64,000 nt of DNA from contig CAMYKQ010000053.1 of assembly GCA_947259075.1 (NCBI GenBank), positions 1 to 64,000 on the forward strand. Direction: 5' to 3'. The stretch is from an uncultured Gammaproteobacteria bacterium (GTDB lineage Bacteria > Pseudomonadota > Gammaproteobacteria > DRLM01). Below the pieces are notes generated by a model. That model searched no databases, was not told the DNA's origin, and saw nothing but the letters and a program-made list of their open reading frames with translations. The translations under genes and the position numbers were made by a program. Below, piece by piece: positions 34,059 through 41,704 of the stretch. Every line of letters starts with the position of its first letter. Position 1 is the stretch's first letter.

Positions 34059-35125
34059 CACGGTTCACCGATGACGGTCTTGGGTTCGGGCTTGATCTCG
34101 AAGTGAATGCGCTTGGCCATGGCCGGGGTCAGGTACACCGTGCGGTCGGCACCCACCAGCATCACTTCTTTAAGGCCCATGCCGCGCACCACCTCCAGCC
34201 AGTTGTCCGGCCCGGCCACCATCAGCGCGGTGGAGGCGCCGCCGCCGACGCCGCCACCGGGATAGACCACCGTCGCCGACATCGCGCCGCTGGCGGGATA
34301 ACCCGTGCGCGGGTCGAGGATGTGCTGGTAACGCTGGCCCTGGAATTCGAAATACCGCTCGTAATCGCCGGAGGTGAACACGCTCTCGTCGCCGTGTATT
34401 TCCAGCGAGGCGAGCACGCCGGGGCCGCGCGGGTCGCGGATGCCGATGCGCCAGGGCTGTCCGCCGCGCTGGCCGATGGCGCGCAGGTCGCCGCCGGCGT
34501 TGACGATGGCATTGCTGATGCCGTGCGCGCGCAGGGCGGCGATGGCCTGATCGACGCCGTAGCTTTTCACATAGGCGCCGAAGTCCAGCTGCACGGCGGG
34601 GTTACGGCTGCGCAGCTGATTGCCGTCCAGTTGCAAATCGTCCATAGCTGGCTGCAGCGCCACGCGTTCTTTAACGGCGTCGGGGTGGGGCGGGGGCACA
34701 TCGGCCGGGCGCTCGTCCATTTGAAAACCCCATTCGGCGAGCAATTGGCCGATGGCGGGGTTGAACAGGCCGCCGCTCTGGCGCGAGAGGGCTTGCGCGC
34801 CGCGGATCACCTCGATTTGGTCCGGCGCCAGGTCCACGGTGCCGCCGCGGGCGAGCTGGGTATTGATCTCGGTGAGCGGACCCGGTTCCCACGCGTGCCA
34901 GCGGTGATGCAAGGCATTCAGGGTGCTGATGACCGCCGCGCTGGCCTGCTGGGCGCTGGCGGCGTCCGTGCCCCAGATGCTGATGTCCACCAAGGTGCCG
35001 AAGGCGAGCACCTGTTCTTGATGCAGGGGCTCGGGCGCGCGGCCGCAGGCGCTGAGCGCGAGGACGCCGAGTAGGGCGAAGAACCCAATGTAACGGGACG
35101 CGCGCGCCGCGAGCAAACCCTTCAC
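34058..35125 (-). CDS. apbE: FAD:protein FMN transferase ApbE
   Basis: 355 residues. A lipoprotein signal (GVLALSACG, lipid Cys near residue 27) exports it to the periplasm. FAD- and Mg-binding signatures are QLDFGAYVKSYGVDQAI (near 185-201), IVNAGGDLRAIG (near 212-223) and HILDPRTGYP (near 275-284). ApbE attaches FMN covalently to Thr or Ser of periplasmic redox proteins such as RnfG/NqrC-type subunits, whose genes are not in this window. Its stop shares one base with the next start; gshB lies 2 nt upstream. The NusG-II and Gx genes follow. Confidence 0.93.
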   Translation of the reverse strand: MKGLLAARASRYIGFFALLGVLALSACGRAPEPLHQEQVLAFGTLVDISIWGTDAASAQQASAAVISTLNALHHRWHAWEPGPLTEINTQLARGGTVDLAPDQIEVIRGAQALSRQSGGLFNPAIGQLLAEWGFQMDERPADVPPPHPDAVKERVALQPAMDDLQLDGNQLRSRNPAVQLDFGAYVKSYGVDQAIAALRAHGISNAIVNAGGDLRAIGQRGGQPWRIGIRDPRGPGVLASLEIHGDESVFTSGDYERYFEFQGQRYQHILDPRTGYPASGAMSATVVYPGGGVGGGASTALMVAGPDNWLEVVRGMGLKEVMLVGADRTVYLTPAMAKRIHFEIKPEPKTVIGEP

Positions 35126-35127
35126 GC

Positions 35128-36096
35128 CTACGCCGTCCCGGCGCGCCGCGCCGCGAGTTTCTGTTCGATGCAGTCCATGAATTGCCCGCCGATGTCCAGG
35201 CCGTAGAGCGCGTCCAGTTCGCGGATGCAGGTGGGGCTGGTGACGTTGATCTCGGTGAGATAGTCGCCGATTACGTCGATGCCGACGAAGCTCAAGCCTT
35301 TTTCGCGCAGAGTGGGCCCGACTTGGGCGCAGATCCAGCGGTCGCGTTCACTCAAGGCCACGCCCACGCCGCTGCCGCCGGCGGCGAGATTGCCGCGGGT
35401 CTCGCCGGCGGCGGGGACGCGTGCCAGGGCATAGGGCACGGGTTCGCCGTCTAGCATCAGAATGCGTTTGTCGCCGTCGCGGATCTCCGGCAGATAACGC
35501 TGGGCCATGATGTAGCGTGAGCCGAGCTGGGTGAGGGTTTCGATCACCACGCTGATATTGTGATCGCCGCTGTGCAGACGGAAGATCGCCTCGCCGCCCA
35601 TGCCGTGCAGGGGTTTCAGAATGACATCGCCGTGCTCCTGCAAAAAGGCGCGGAGGTCAGCGGCGCTGCGCGTCACCAAGGTCGGCGGCGTGCATTGCGG
35701 AAACCAGGCGGTGAAGAGTTTTTCGTTGGCGTCGCGCAGGCTTTGCGGTTTATTGAGCACCAGCACGCCCTCGGCTTCGGCGCGTTCGAGCATATACGTA
35801 GCGTAGAGATATTCGCTGTCCACTGGCGGGTCTTTGCGCATGAGGATGACATCCAGCGCCGCCAGCGGCAGGGTCTCGTGCGCGCCGAAGTGATGCCAGC
35901 GGTCCACGTCGCTTTGCACCGTGATCCGCCGTGTCCAGCCATAGGGAACGCCGTCGCGCAGGCTGAGATCACCCAGTTCGAGATAATACAGCTCCCAGCC
36001 GCGCGCCTGCGCCGCCAGCAGCATGGCGAGGGTGCTGTCTTTTTTGGGTTTGATGGCATCGATGGGGTCCATTACCACCCCGAGTTTGATGGTCAT
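35128..36096 (-). CDS. gshB: Glutathione synthetase
   Basis: 322 residues, the E. coli-type GshB length. The ATP-grasp fold shows VILMRKDPPVDSEYLYATYM (about 84-103), LKPLHGMGGEAIFRL (near 160-174), and the C-terminal IDVIGDYLTEINVTSPTC with metal-binding Glu and Asn. It joins glycine to gamma-glutamylcysteine with ATP. gshA lies 180 nt upstream on the same strand, so both steps of glutathione synthesis are here. The spacer between gshA and gshB shows no terminator; apbE follows in 2 nt. Confidence 0.96.
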   Translation of the reverse strand: MTIKLGVVMDPIDAIKPKKDSTLAMLLAAQARGWELYYLELGDLSLRDGVPYGWTRRITVQSDVDRWHHFGAHETLPLAALDVILMRKDPPVDSEYLYATYMLERAEAEGVLVLNKPQSLRDANEKLFTAWFPQCTPPTLVTRSAADLRAFLQEHGDVILKPLHGMGGEAIFRLHSGDHNISVVIETLTQLGSRYIMAQRYLPEIRDGDKRILMLDGEPVPYALARVPAAGETRGNLAAGGSGVGVALSERDRWICAQVGPTLREKGLSFVGIDVIGDYLTEINVTSPTCIRELDALYGLDIGGQFMDCIEQKLAARRAGTA

Positions 36097-36276
36097 GATT
36101 TTTTTCCAACGCGCAGGCGTAGCGTGGCGGCACGCAGGCCGTAGCTGTGGCGGCGGCTGGGCGAATAACGATGGCGTCTCATGATGGCGTGCATCCGCAG
36201 CTGGCTTGGAATAAAACGCAATTGTAGTCAGTTTGCGTCTTCACGTCTTCACGTCTGCGCCTCGGCGTTTACGCTT

Positions 36277-37572
36277 TTATACGGAAGCCGCGATTTCCCG
36301 CGCCGCCGCCAGCAGGGCCAGGCGCGCGATGACGCCGTAAGCGTAAAAACGATTGGGATGAGCGTCGGGCGCGCGGTTCACATCCGGGGTGTTGCAACAC
36401 TCGGCGAAGGCCAGGGGTTCGAAGGCCATGCCGGGGGCGTTGAGATTTTCATCGACGCCGCGGCCGGTGTGAATGCGGTAAAAACCGCCGACGACGAAGT
36501 GATCCATCATATACACCACCGGCTCGGCCACGGCTTGATGGTCACCCCAAGTCTCGAAGGTGTAGACGCCTTCTTGCAAGATCACTTTGCTGATCTGCTG
36601 CCCGCCCTTGCTGGCGGCCATGCGGCTGCGCTGCTTGCGGTTGAGTTCGCGTATTTCTTGCGCCGAATGCACCATCATCACCCCCATGCCGTAGGTGCCG
36701 GCGTCGGCCTTCACCACCACGAAGGGGCGTTTGTCGATGCCGTATTCGTCGTATTTGCGCTGGATGTTGGTGATGAGGGTCTCGACATTCTTCGCCAGGC
36801 AGTCTTCGCCCTCGCGCTTGGTGAAGTTGATCTCGCCGCATTGCAGAAACAGCGGATCGACCAGCCAGGGGTCGAGGTCGGTGAGTTCGGCGAATTCGCG
36901 CGCCACCGCGCGGTAATGATTGAAGTGATCGGACTTGAGACGGTTGGACCAGCCTAGATTGAGCGGCGGGATCACCGGTTGATCGAGTCCTTCCAGGATC
37001 GCGGGGCGGCCGCTGGATAAATCATTATTGAGCAGCACCATGCATGGGTTAAAACCGGCGACGCCGAGTTTGTTGCCCTCGCGCGTCAAGGGTTCCAGGC
37101 GCACGCGGCGGCCGGAGGGCAGGCGGATCTCGCTGGGCTCGGTCACTTCGTCGAGCAGCGAGCCGACGCGGACCTCGAAGCCCGCCTTACCGAGGATGTC
37201 GGTGAGGGTGGCGACGCTTTCCATGTAAAACAGATTGCGGGTGTGGTTCTCGGGGATCAGCAACACCTTGGCCGCCGCCGGACACACACGCTCGATGGCC
37301 GACTGCACCGCTTGAATGCACAAAGGCATGAAGGCGGGGGTGAGATTATTGAAACCGGCGGGAAAGAGATTGGTGTCCACCGGCGCGAGCTTGAAGCCGG
37401 CGTTACGCAGATCCACCGAACAATAAAAGGGCGCGGGGGTCTCCAGCCACTGGCCGCGCAACCAGCCCTCGATGGCGGTCTGCCGTTCGAGTAAATGTTG
37501 TTCAATCATCAACAAGGGGCCGGTGAGGGCCGTGGTCAGGTGCGGGACTGCGTGCAGGTGTTCGATGCTCAT
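36277..37572 (-). CDS. gshA: Glutamate-cysteine ligase, TIGR02049-type
   Basis: 431 residues. This is not the E. coli-type GshA but the distinct ATP-grasp-like family found in Acidithiobacillus, betaproteobacteria and some gammaproteobacteria. Recognisable stretches are VDTNLFPAGFNNLTPAFMPL (about 64-83), IPENHTRNLFYMESVATL, VVKADAGTYGMGVMMVH (near 288-304) and MMDHFVVGGFYRIHT. It makes gamma-glutamylcysteine from Glu and Cys with ATP, the first step of glutathione synthesis. First gene of the long leftward run ending at pyrC'. Confidence 0.9.
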   Translation of the reverse strand: MSIEHLHAVPHLTTALTGPLLMIEQHLLERQTAIEGWLRGQWLETPAPFYCSVDLRNAGFKLAPVDTNLFPAGFNNLTPAFMPLCIQAVQSAIERVCPAAAKVLLIPENHTRNLFYMESVATLTDILGKAGFEVRVGSLLDEVTEPSEIRLPSGRRVRLEPLTREGNKLGVAGFNPCMVLLNNDLSSGRPAILEGLDQPVIPPLNLGWSNRLKSDHFNHYRAVAREFAELTDLDPWLVDPLFLQCGEINFTKREGEDCLAKNVETLITNIQRKYDEYGIDKRPFVVVKADAGTYGMGVMMVHSAQEIRELNRKQRSRMAASKGGQQISKVILQEGVYTFETWGDHQAVAEPVVYMMDHFVVGGFYRIHTGRGVDENLNAPGMAFEPLAFAECCNTPDVNRAPDAHPNRFYAYGVIARLALLAAAREIAASV

Positions 37573-37661
37573 GATTCACCACTGATTAGCCGCCGGAGGA
37601 GACGGCATCATAACACAGGGCGGTGAGGGTGCTGGCGAAGCGGGGGCGTGATGCGGGCGGG

Positions 37662-38222
37662 TCAGCGCGGGCCGCGCATGCGCGTCAAGCGCCAAGCGAT
37701 GAGCGCGGCGGCGAACAGGCTGAGGCCGTGGGGCGTGGGCAGTTTATTGCCGAAGGCGTCGTCGACGCGTGTTTTGAGCAGGGCGAATGCGCCGCCGCCG
37801 TTGCTGAGCGCGTCGAAACTGAGGGTGGCCAAGAGCACGTCCGCGGATTGCAGCAGGTCGAGTTCGATCTCGCTGAGCAGGGACACGGCGGCGATATTGA
37901 CGGCGCCGGGGGATGATAAAAATTCGCTGAAGGTTTCGAAGGCGGCGGGGTCGGGGTCGCCGAGCTCGCCGCTGAAGCTGACGCCGTTGAGTGAAAACAG
38001 CGCGCCGTCATAGCCGATGTCGATGTCGTAAGCGCCGACCGAGGGCGCAAAGCCCGCGCCCAATCCAGTGACGCGCACTTGAACGTTGAGCACGTCGCCC
38101 GCGGCGACTGTTGCCGCGTCAGGTGTCAAATAAGCGAACACGGGCGCCGCCGCGGTGATCTGAGGAAAATGAATCAGAACGAGGAAGCCGAGCAGCGGCA
38201 GCAGCGGGTGTGAACGAGGCAT
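37662..38222 (-). CDS. Exported cohesin-like protein with PEP-CTERM-like tail
   Basis: 186 residues. A signal peptide (ends near TAAA, about 25) is followed by a single beta-sandwich domain at 30-150: TVAAGDVLNVQVRVTGLG, VGAYDIDIGYDGALFSLNGV and LLATLSFDALSNG. This pattern (strand, Asp-rich turn, V-x-A-F/Y-D-x-x-x-x-Y-D) is that of cohesin-like domains seen in PEP-CTERM proteins. The C-terminus LPTPHGLSLFAAALIAW then RLTRMRG is a PEP-CTERM layout with Pro-Thr-Pro in place of Pro-Glu-Pro. It is encoded two genes downstream of a dockerin-bearing protein, so binding between the two is an obvious hypothesis. Confidence 0.72.
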   Translation of the reverse strand: MPRSHPLLPLLGFLVLIHFPQITAAAPVFAYLTPDAATVAAGDVLNVQVRVTGLGAGFAPSVGAYDIDIGYDGALFSLNGVSFSGELGDPDPAAFETFSEFLSSPGAVNIAAVSLLSEIELDLLQSADVLLATLSFDALSNGGGAFALLKTRVDDAFGNKLPTPHGLSLFAAALIAWRLTRMRGPR

Positions 38223-38254
38223 GGCGTGATGACCCTTGGTTTAGGTGATGAAGT

Positions 38255-38944
38255 TTAAGTGATGAGGTGAGGCAGATTCAGTTCCGTCCGTGGACCTTGG
38301 CGCGCGGTGATTTTTAAAATAATTAAGGCCAGGCCGCCGCCGATGAGCAGCAAGAGCGTGGCGGGTTGCGGCAGCACGGCCACGGAGATGTCATCGCTGA
38401 GAAAACGGACATTGCCGGTGAAGGGATTGCCGATGTTGAAGGCGTCGAAGTCGACACTGGTGCCGAAGAACCAGCCGGGCAAGAGCGGGCTGAGTCCGTC
38501 GATGATCTGCGTGACGGAATCAGACGCCAGCGGATCGGCGGCTGGAAAATTAAAATCCATGGCGGCGAAGACCGCGGGACCAAGATCGGCGTTTTCGACC
38601 ATGCCCACTTTTATGAAGCCGGGAAAGGTGACGTCGAATACATTGGTTTCATGTTCACCGGTGCTGCCGGTGCGCGAGATAAAATACGAGACGATGTCGA
38701 AGCCGACGTCGAAGGTCACGCTCTTGCGTGGCGCCAAGGTCGTGTCGTCGCTGGCGTCACCTAATTTGAGGACGGTGGATTTCTCGCCATTTTTACCCTT
38801 GACGATGAGGTCGGAGAGCACGAAGGTGTCCGTGTCGGAGTTGTTTCTCACTTCGATGATCTCACCGGCATGGGCGGGCGGAGGCACGGCCATAATAACC
38901 ATGATGGCGGCGAAGAAGATGCTGATTGCGGCTGATGCTTTCAT
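38255..38944 (-). CDS. Exported PEP-CTERM-like surface protein, unknown function
   Basis: 229 residues. The signal peptide is cut near AHA (about 26). The mature chain is beta-rich: IIEVRNNSDTDTFVLSDLIV and an APRKSVTFDVGFDIVSYFIS strand pair, with no enzyme motif. Near the end VLPQPATLLLLIGGGLALII is followed by basic residues (KITARQGPR), a PEP-CTERM layout with Pro-Gln-Pro, plus an unusually long 15-20 residue tail. It lies between the cohesin-like and the dockerin-bearing genes, with gaps of 32 and 71 nt, all on one strand. Likely part of the same surface assembly; its own role is unknown. Confidence 0.7.
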   Translation of the reverse strand: MKASAAISIFFAAIMVIMAVPPPAHAGEIIEVRNNSDTDTFVLSDLIVKGKNGEKSTVLKLGDASDDTTLAPRKSVTFDVGFDIVSYFISRTGSTGEHETNVFDVTFPGFIKVGMVENADLGPAVFAAMDFNFPAADPLASDSVTQIIDGLSPLLPGWFFGTSVDFDAFNIGNPFTGNVRFLSDDISVAVLPQPATLLLLIGGGLALIILKITARQGPRTELNLPHLIT

Positions 38945-39015
38945 GTTGTCACTCCTGTATTGCGGGGGCGAGGTTTTGCCCCCGGGTCAAGTGCGTGGGC
39001 GGCGGCGATCTATTG

Positions 39016-40884
39016 CTAGGGTGCGCACCGCGGTTTGTCACATTTGAGGGTGCAATAACGCGCATCGTTGACGGTGATTAAACCGTCGCCGTCGGCATCG
39101 AGCGGGTCCGCCGGGCCGAAGGCGCGCGCATTGCGTTGCGCGAAGATGGAGCGGATGTCGCCGCGGTCCACCCTGTCGTCGTTATTGATGTCGCATATTT
39201 GCGCCACGAAGGTCGAGCCGTCTTCGGGGTCGAAGGCGCTGGGCAGGCCGTTGCCGTCCACCGCGACGATGCCTATCACCTCGCCGTCCTGGAGTTGCAA
39301 TTGCACGCTGGTCTGCGTCGTGCCGCCGAGAAATTCAACGCTGGGGGCGGCGGGGTCATCAAATAATTCAGCGCTGCGGTAGATGTGGTACTCCGCGGCC
39401 GCCGCTACGCCGGACCAAACCAGTGTCATTAAATCACGGTTCTTGGCCGCGATGCGCAGATCGTCCACCACCGCTGGCGGCAGCGTGAGCGGCGGGCCGA
39501 TGATGACTTGCACGGGGACAATCCGGCTTTCTCCCGGGGCGAGCACGCCGCTGATTTGCGGCGGGCTGATTTGAATTTCCGTGGTCGCGGCGGAAGGGGC
39601 GAGCGTGACTTCAAAGGACTGGGCGCTGGTGCCGGGGTTGGTGATGATTAAGTTGTAATTATGCGTCGCGGCGGGTTCGTCATCGGCGAAGAGCAGGCTG
39701 ACGAGTTCAATGCCGTACGTGCCGGGTCCGGTCGCGCTGGCGTGATCGGCTTGCACCAATTTGTCGTGCGGCACATAAATGGAATTGGGTATCTCGCTCA
39801 GCGGCGTGCCCGCCACATCGCCGGTGACGCGGCCCAGGCCGTCACTCACGCCGAGGCGCAGGGCGAAGGTTTGGCTCTCGATCTTCGCGCCGTTTTTTTT
39901 ATGGGACTCCAATTTCTTCCAGCCGCTGAAGCCGGGTGTGCCGGTGGCGGTGAAGGCGAAGTCGGTTGGCGTGCTGGTGACGCGCAGATGCGTGGTGCGC
40001 ACCCAAATGTCGGCGTCGTGAAAACTGGTGGGTAAAACATAGCCGGCGTGACCCGTGCCGCTGAGATAGCTCTTGCTGTCAGTGAAGGATTCCCACGGGT
40101 CGAAGAAATGCCATTTACCGCCGTACCACACATTGGCCGCGGCGGTTTGCACGTCATAGCTGCCGTCGGCGAAGGAGGGTAATACGTTTTTCTCGCGCAC
40201 GGGGAAGCCCAGTTCCCGTACCAGCGAGGTGAAGAACAGCGCGGTTTCGATGCACATGAATTGATTGCCCGCGCGCGGTTTGCCGATGTCGATGGTGCCG
40301 TCGTCGGCGAGCTTGCAGATGTCGGCATCGTCTTCAAAATCCGAGGGCTGGCCTTTGGGGTAGGTGAGGTCTTCGACGAATTTGTAAATATTGTTGATGA
40401 TGGCCTCCGCGTCGGCGGGCATTTTGTCGGCGTAGTTGCCGCCGCCGGCTTTAGGCCTTGGACCATCTTTGTGACCGGGCGCGCCGGGCAGCGGCGAGGG
40501 GCTTTGCGCCGCCTCGTAGCCGTTCTTCGGACCTTGGTAACGCGCGGCCTTGTAGGCGATGCGCGCGCGGCAGGCGCTGTCGTGGTTGGAGGAGGCGCCG
40601 CCGCGTTCGTAATAATCGCGCTGCGCCGCATCGGCGTTTTCTTTTTTGTATTCTTTGCTGTCGCGTTCTTTTTTGCCGGCCTCGTAGGCGCTGGCGGGCA
40701 CGCTGGCCTCGCCATTATTGTTGAAGCCGTTGCTCGCCAATCCGGCTGGATCATCGCCCGCGGAATAGAGTGGCAGCAACAGGAGCGTGGCGGCGAAGGT
40801 GATGAGGACGGCGGAGCGGCCCCGCGTGCGATGAGATGAGGCCGCGCGGCTGCTTTGGGCGGCATTCACTCCTTGCCTGTGCAT
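39016..40884 (-). CDS. Exported transglutaminase-like, FN3 and dockerin protein
   Basis: 622 residues. After a long basic lead and a signal helix (about 25-40), a low-complexity region runs to ~150. A transglutaminase-like domain spans about 160-290: Cys in QFMCIETALFFTSLVRELGF and Asp in GKWHFFDPW. The catalytic His expected before Val-Trp/Tyr is missing (TAAANVWYGGKW), so activity is doubtful. Two beta domains follow (320-480), then an FN3-like domain (about 485-555: LTLVWSGVAAAAEYHIYRS). The C-terminus is a type I dockerin with two Ca loops, DINNDDRVDRGDI (565-577) and DADGDGLITVNDA (596-608). First gene of the surface trio. Confidence 0.8.
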   Translation of the reverse strand: MHRQGVNAAQSSRAASSHRTRGRSAVLITFAATLLLLPLYSAGDDPAGLASNGFNNNGEASVPASAYEAGKKERDSKEYKKENADAAQRDYYERGGASSNHDSACRARIAYKAARYQGPKNGYEAAQSPSPLPGAPGHKDGPRPKAGGGNYADKMPADAEAIINNIYKFVEDLTYPKGQPSDFEDDADICKLADDGTIDIGKPRAGNQFMCIETALFFTSLVRELGFPVREKNVLPSFADGSYDVQTAAANVWYGGKWHFFDPWESFTDSKSYLSGTGHAGYVLPTSFHDADIWVRTTHLRVTSTPTDFAFTATGTPGFSGWKKLESHKKNGAKIESQTFALRLGVSDGLGRVTGDVAGTPLSEIPNSIYVPHDKLVQADHASATGPGTYGIELVSLLFADDEPAATHNYNLIITNPGTSAQSFEVTLAPSAATTEIQISPPQISGVLAPGESRIVPVQVIIGPPLTLPPAVVDDLRIAAKNRDLMTLVWSGVAAAAEYHIYRSAELFDDPAAPSVEFLGGTTQTSVQLQLQDGEVIGIVAVDGNGLPSAFDPEDGSTFVAQICDINNDDRVDRGDIRSIFAQRNARAFGPADPLDADGDGLITVNDARYCTLKCDKPRCAP

Positions 40885-41704
40885 GATGGCATCCCTGGTG
40901 TTGCTGTCGCGGGCGTTCTTGTTTTTTATTTATAGCTAGAGAATAGGTGGTTTATTTACATTTTCCAGTGGGGTGAGTGCCAGGCGATACCGCGGGACAC
41001 TACTAGTGCCTATGCGCAAAGTTATGCGCGGCTCCAATTGAAATCAGCGTTGTGGGAGGGGGCAGGGCGGCGCGCCGCCAGTGCCGCGGCGGCCGTGCGC
41101 GGAATGCATGGCTTGAGGCGCAGGCCAGGGTCGCACTCGCCGTGTTTGTAATTCATTTAAGCGGGATGGCCGCGCAGCGGCGTGTCCGTGCCGGATCGGT
41201 GTGAGAGTGCCGAACCCGTGAGCAATGCTCAGCGTGGTGACGCGTGAAGCGTATCTTGCCGCCGCGCGGCGCAACAGCGGTGAAATGACCGCGGTGGCGG
41301 ACATGCCCGCGATGAGCCGCCCGCCGTTCCGCGCCGCGAGTGCTTGAGTATGGTCTTTACCGGGCGGCGGTTCGCGGCGATGGGCGGGTGATTTTCCGGG
41401 TTCTTCTCGCGGCTATTTTATAAGCGCCGGCCAGTGGCCGTATCGTTTCCGCCGCCCGTTGCGCGCGCTGGGCGCTGAGACTTAACTGATAGTGAACCGC
41501 CTTCTCGTGGGCCGTTGTTTACGCGCCGGGGGCGTTGGCCTGCCGCCGGGGCGGGCAGGTCACGCGCTAGCGATAAAAGCACATTATCCGCCGCAATATA
41601 CATTCGTGAATGTTTGTATATAATCGTCGCTTCATGTTCTCAACTGGACTCAGGCCATGACGCGTGCTCCCCTAATAAAATTTTCTGGCGAAGACGGACG
41701 GGCA
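40885..41704. other. Intergenic region between the surface trio and the efflux operon
   Basis: About 820 nt between divergent genes. It should hold the leftward promoter of the surface trio (AT-rich stretch near 40920-40970) and the rightward efflux promoter with its operator at 41597-41620. The middle part is GC-rich with short open frames that lack ribosome sites and have no recognisable domain. I see no RNA gene. Confidence 0.6.
41597..41620. promoter_or_regulatory. AcrR/TtgR-type operator overlapping the efflux promoter
   Basis: TACATTCGTGAATGTTTGTA (41599-41618) differs at two positions from the core of the E. coli acrA operator (TACATTTGTGAATGTATGTA). It overlaps a TATAAT at 41619-41624, 81 nt before the acrA-like start. 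The TetR protein encoded at the end of the operon (47518) is the obvious ligand, giving self-controlled repression of the pump. Confidence 0.85.

Noticed and set aside
41044-41304. 86-codon leftward open frame before the efflux operon
   Set aside because: Arg/Ala/Pro-rich translation without a start signal; typical random frame in GC-rich DNA.
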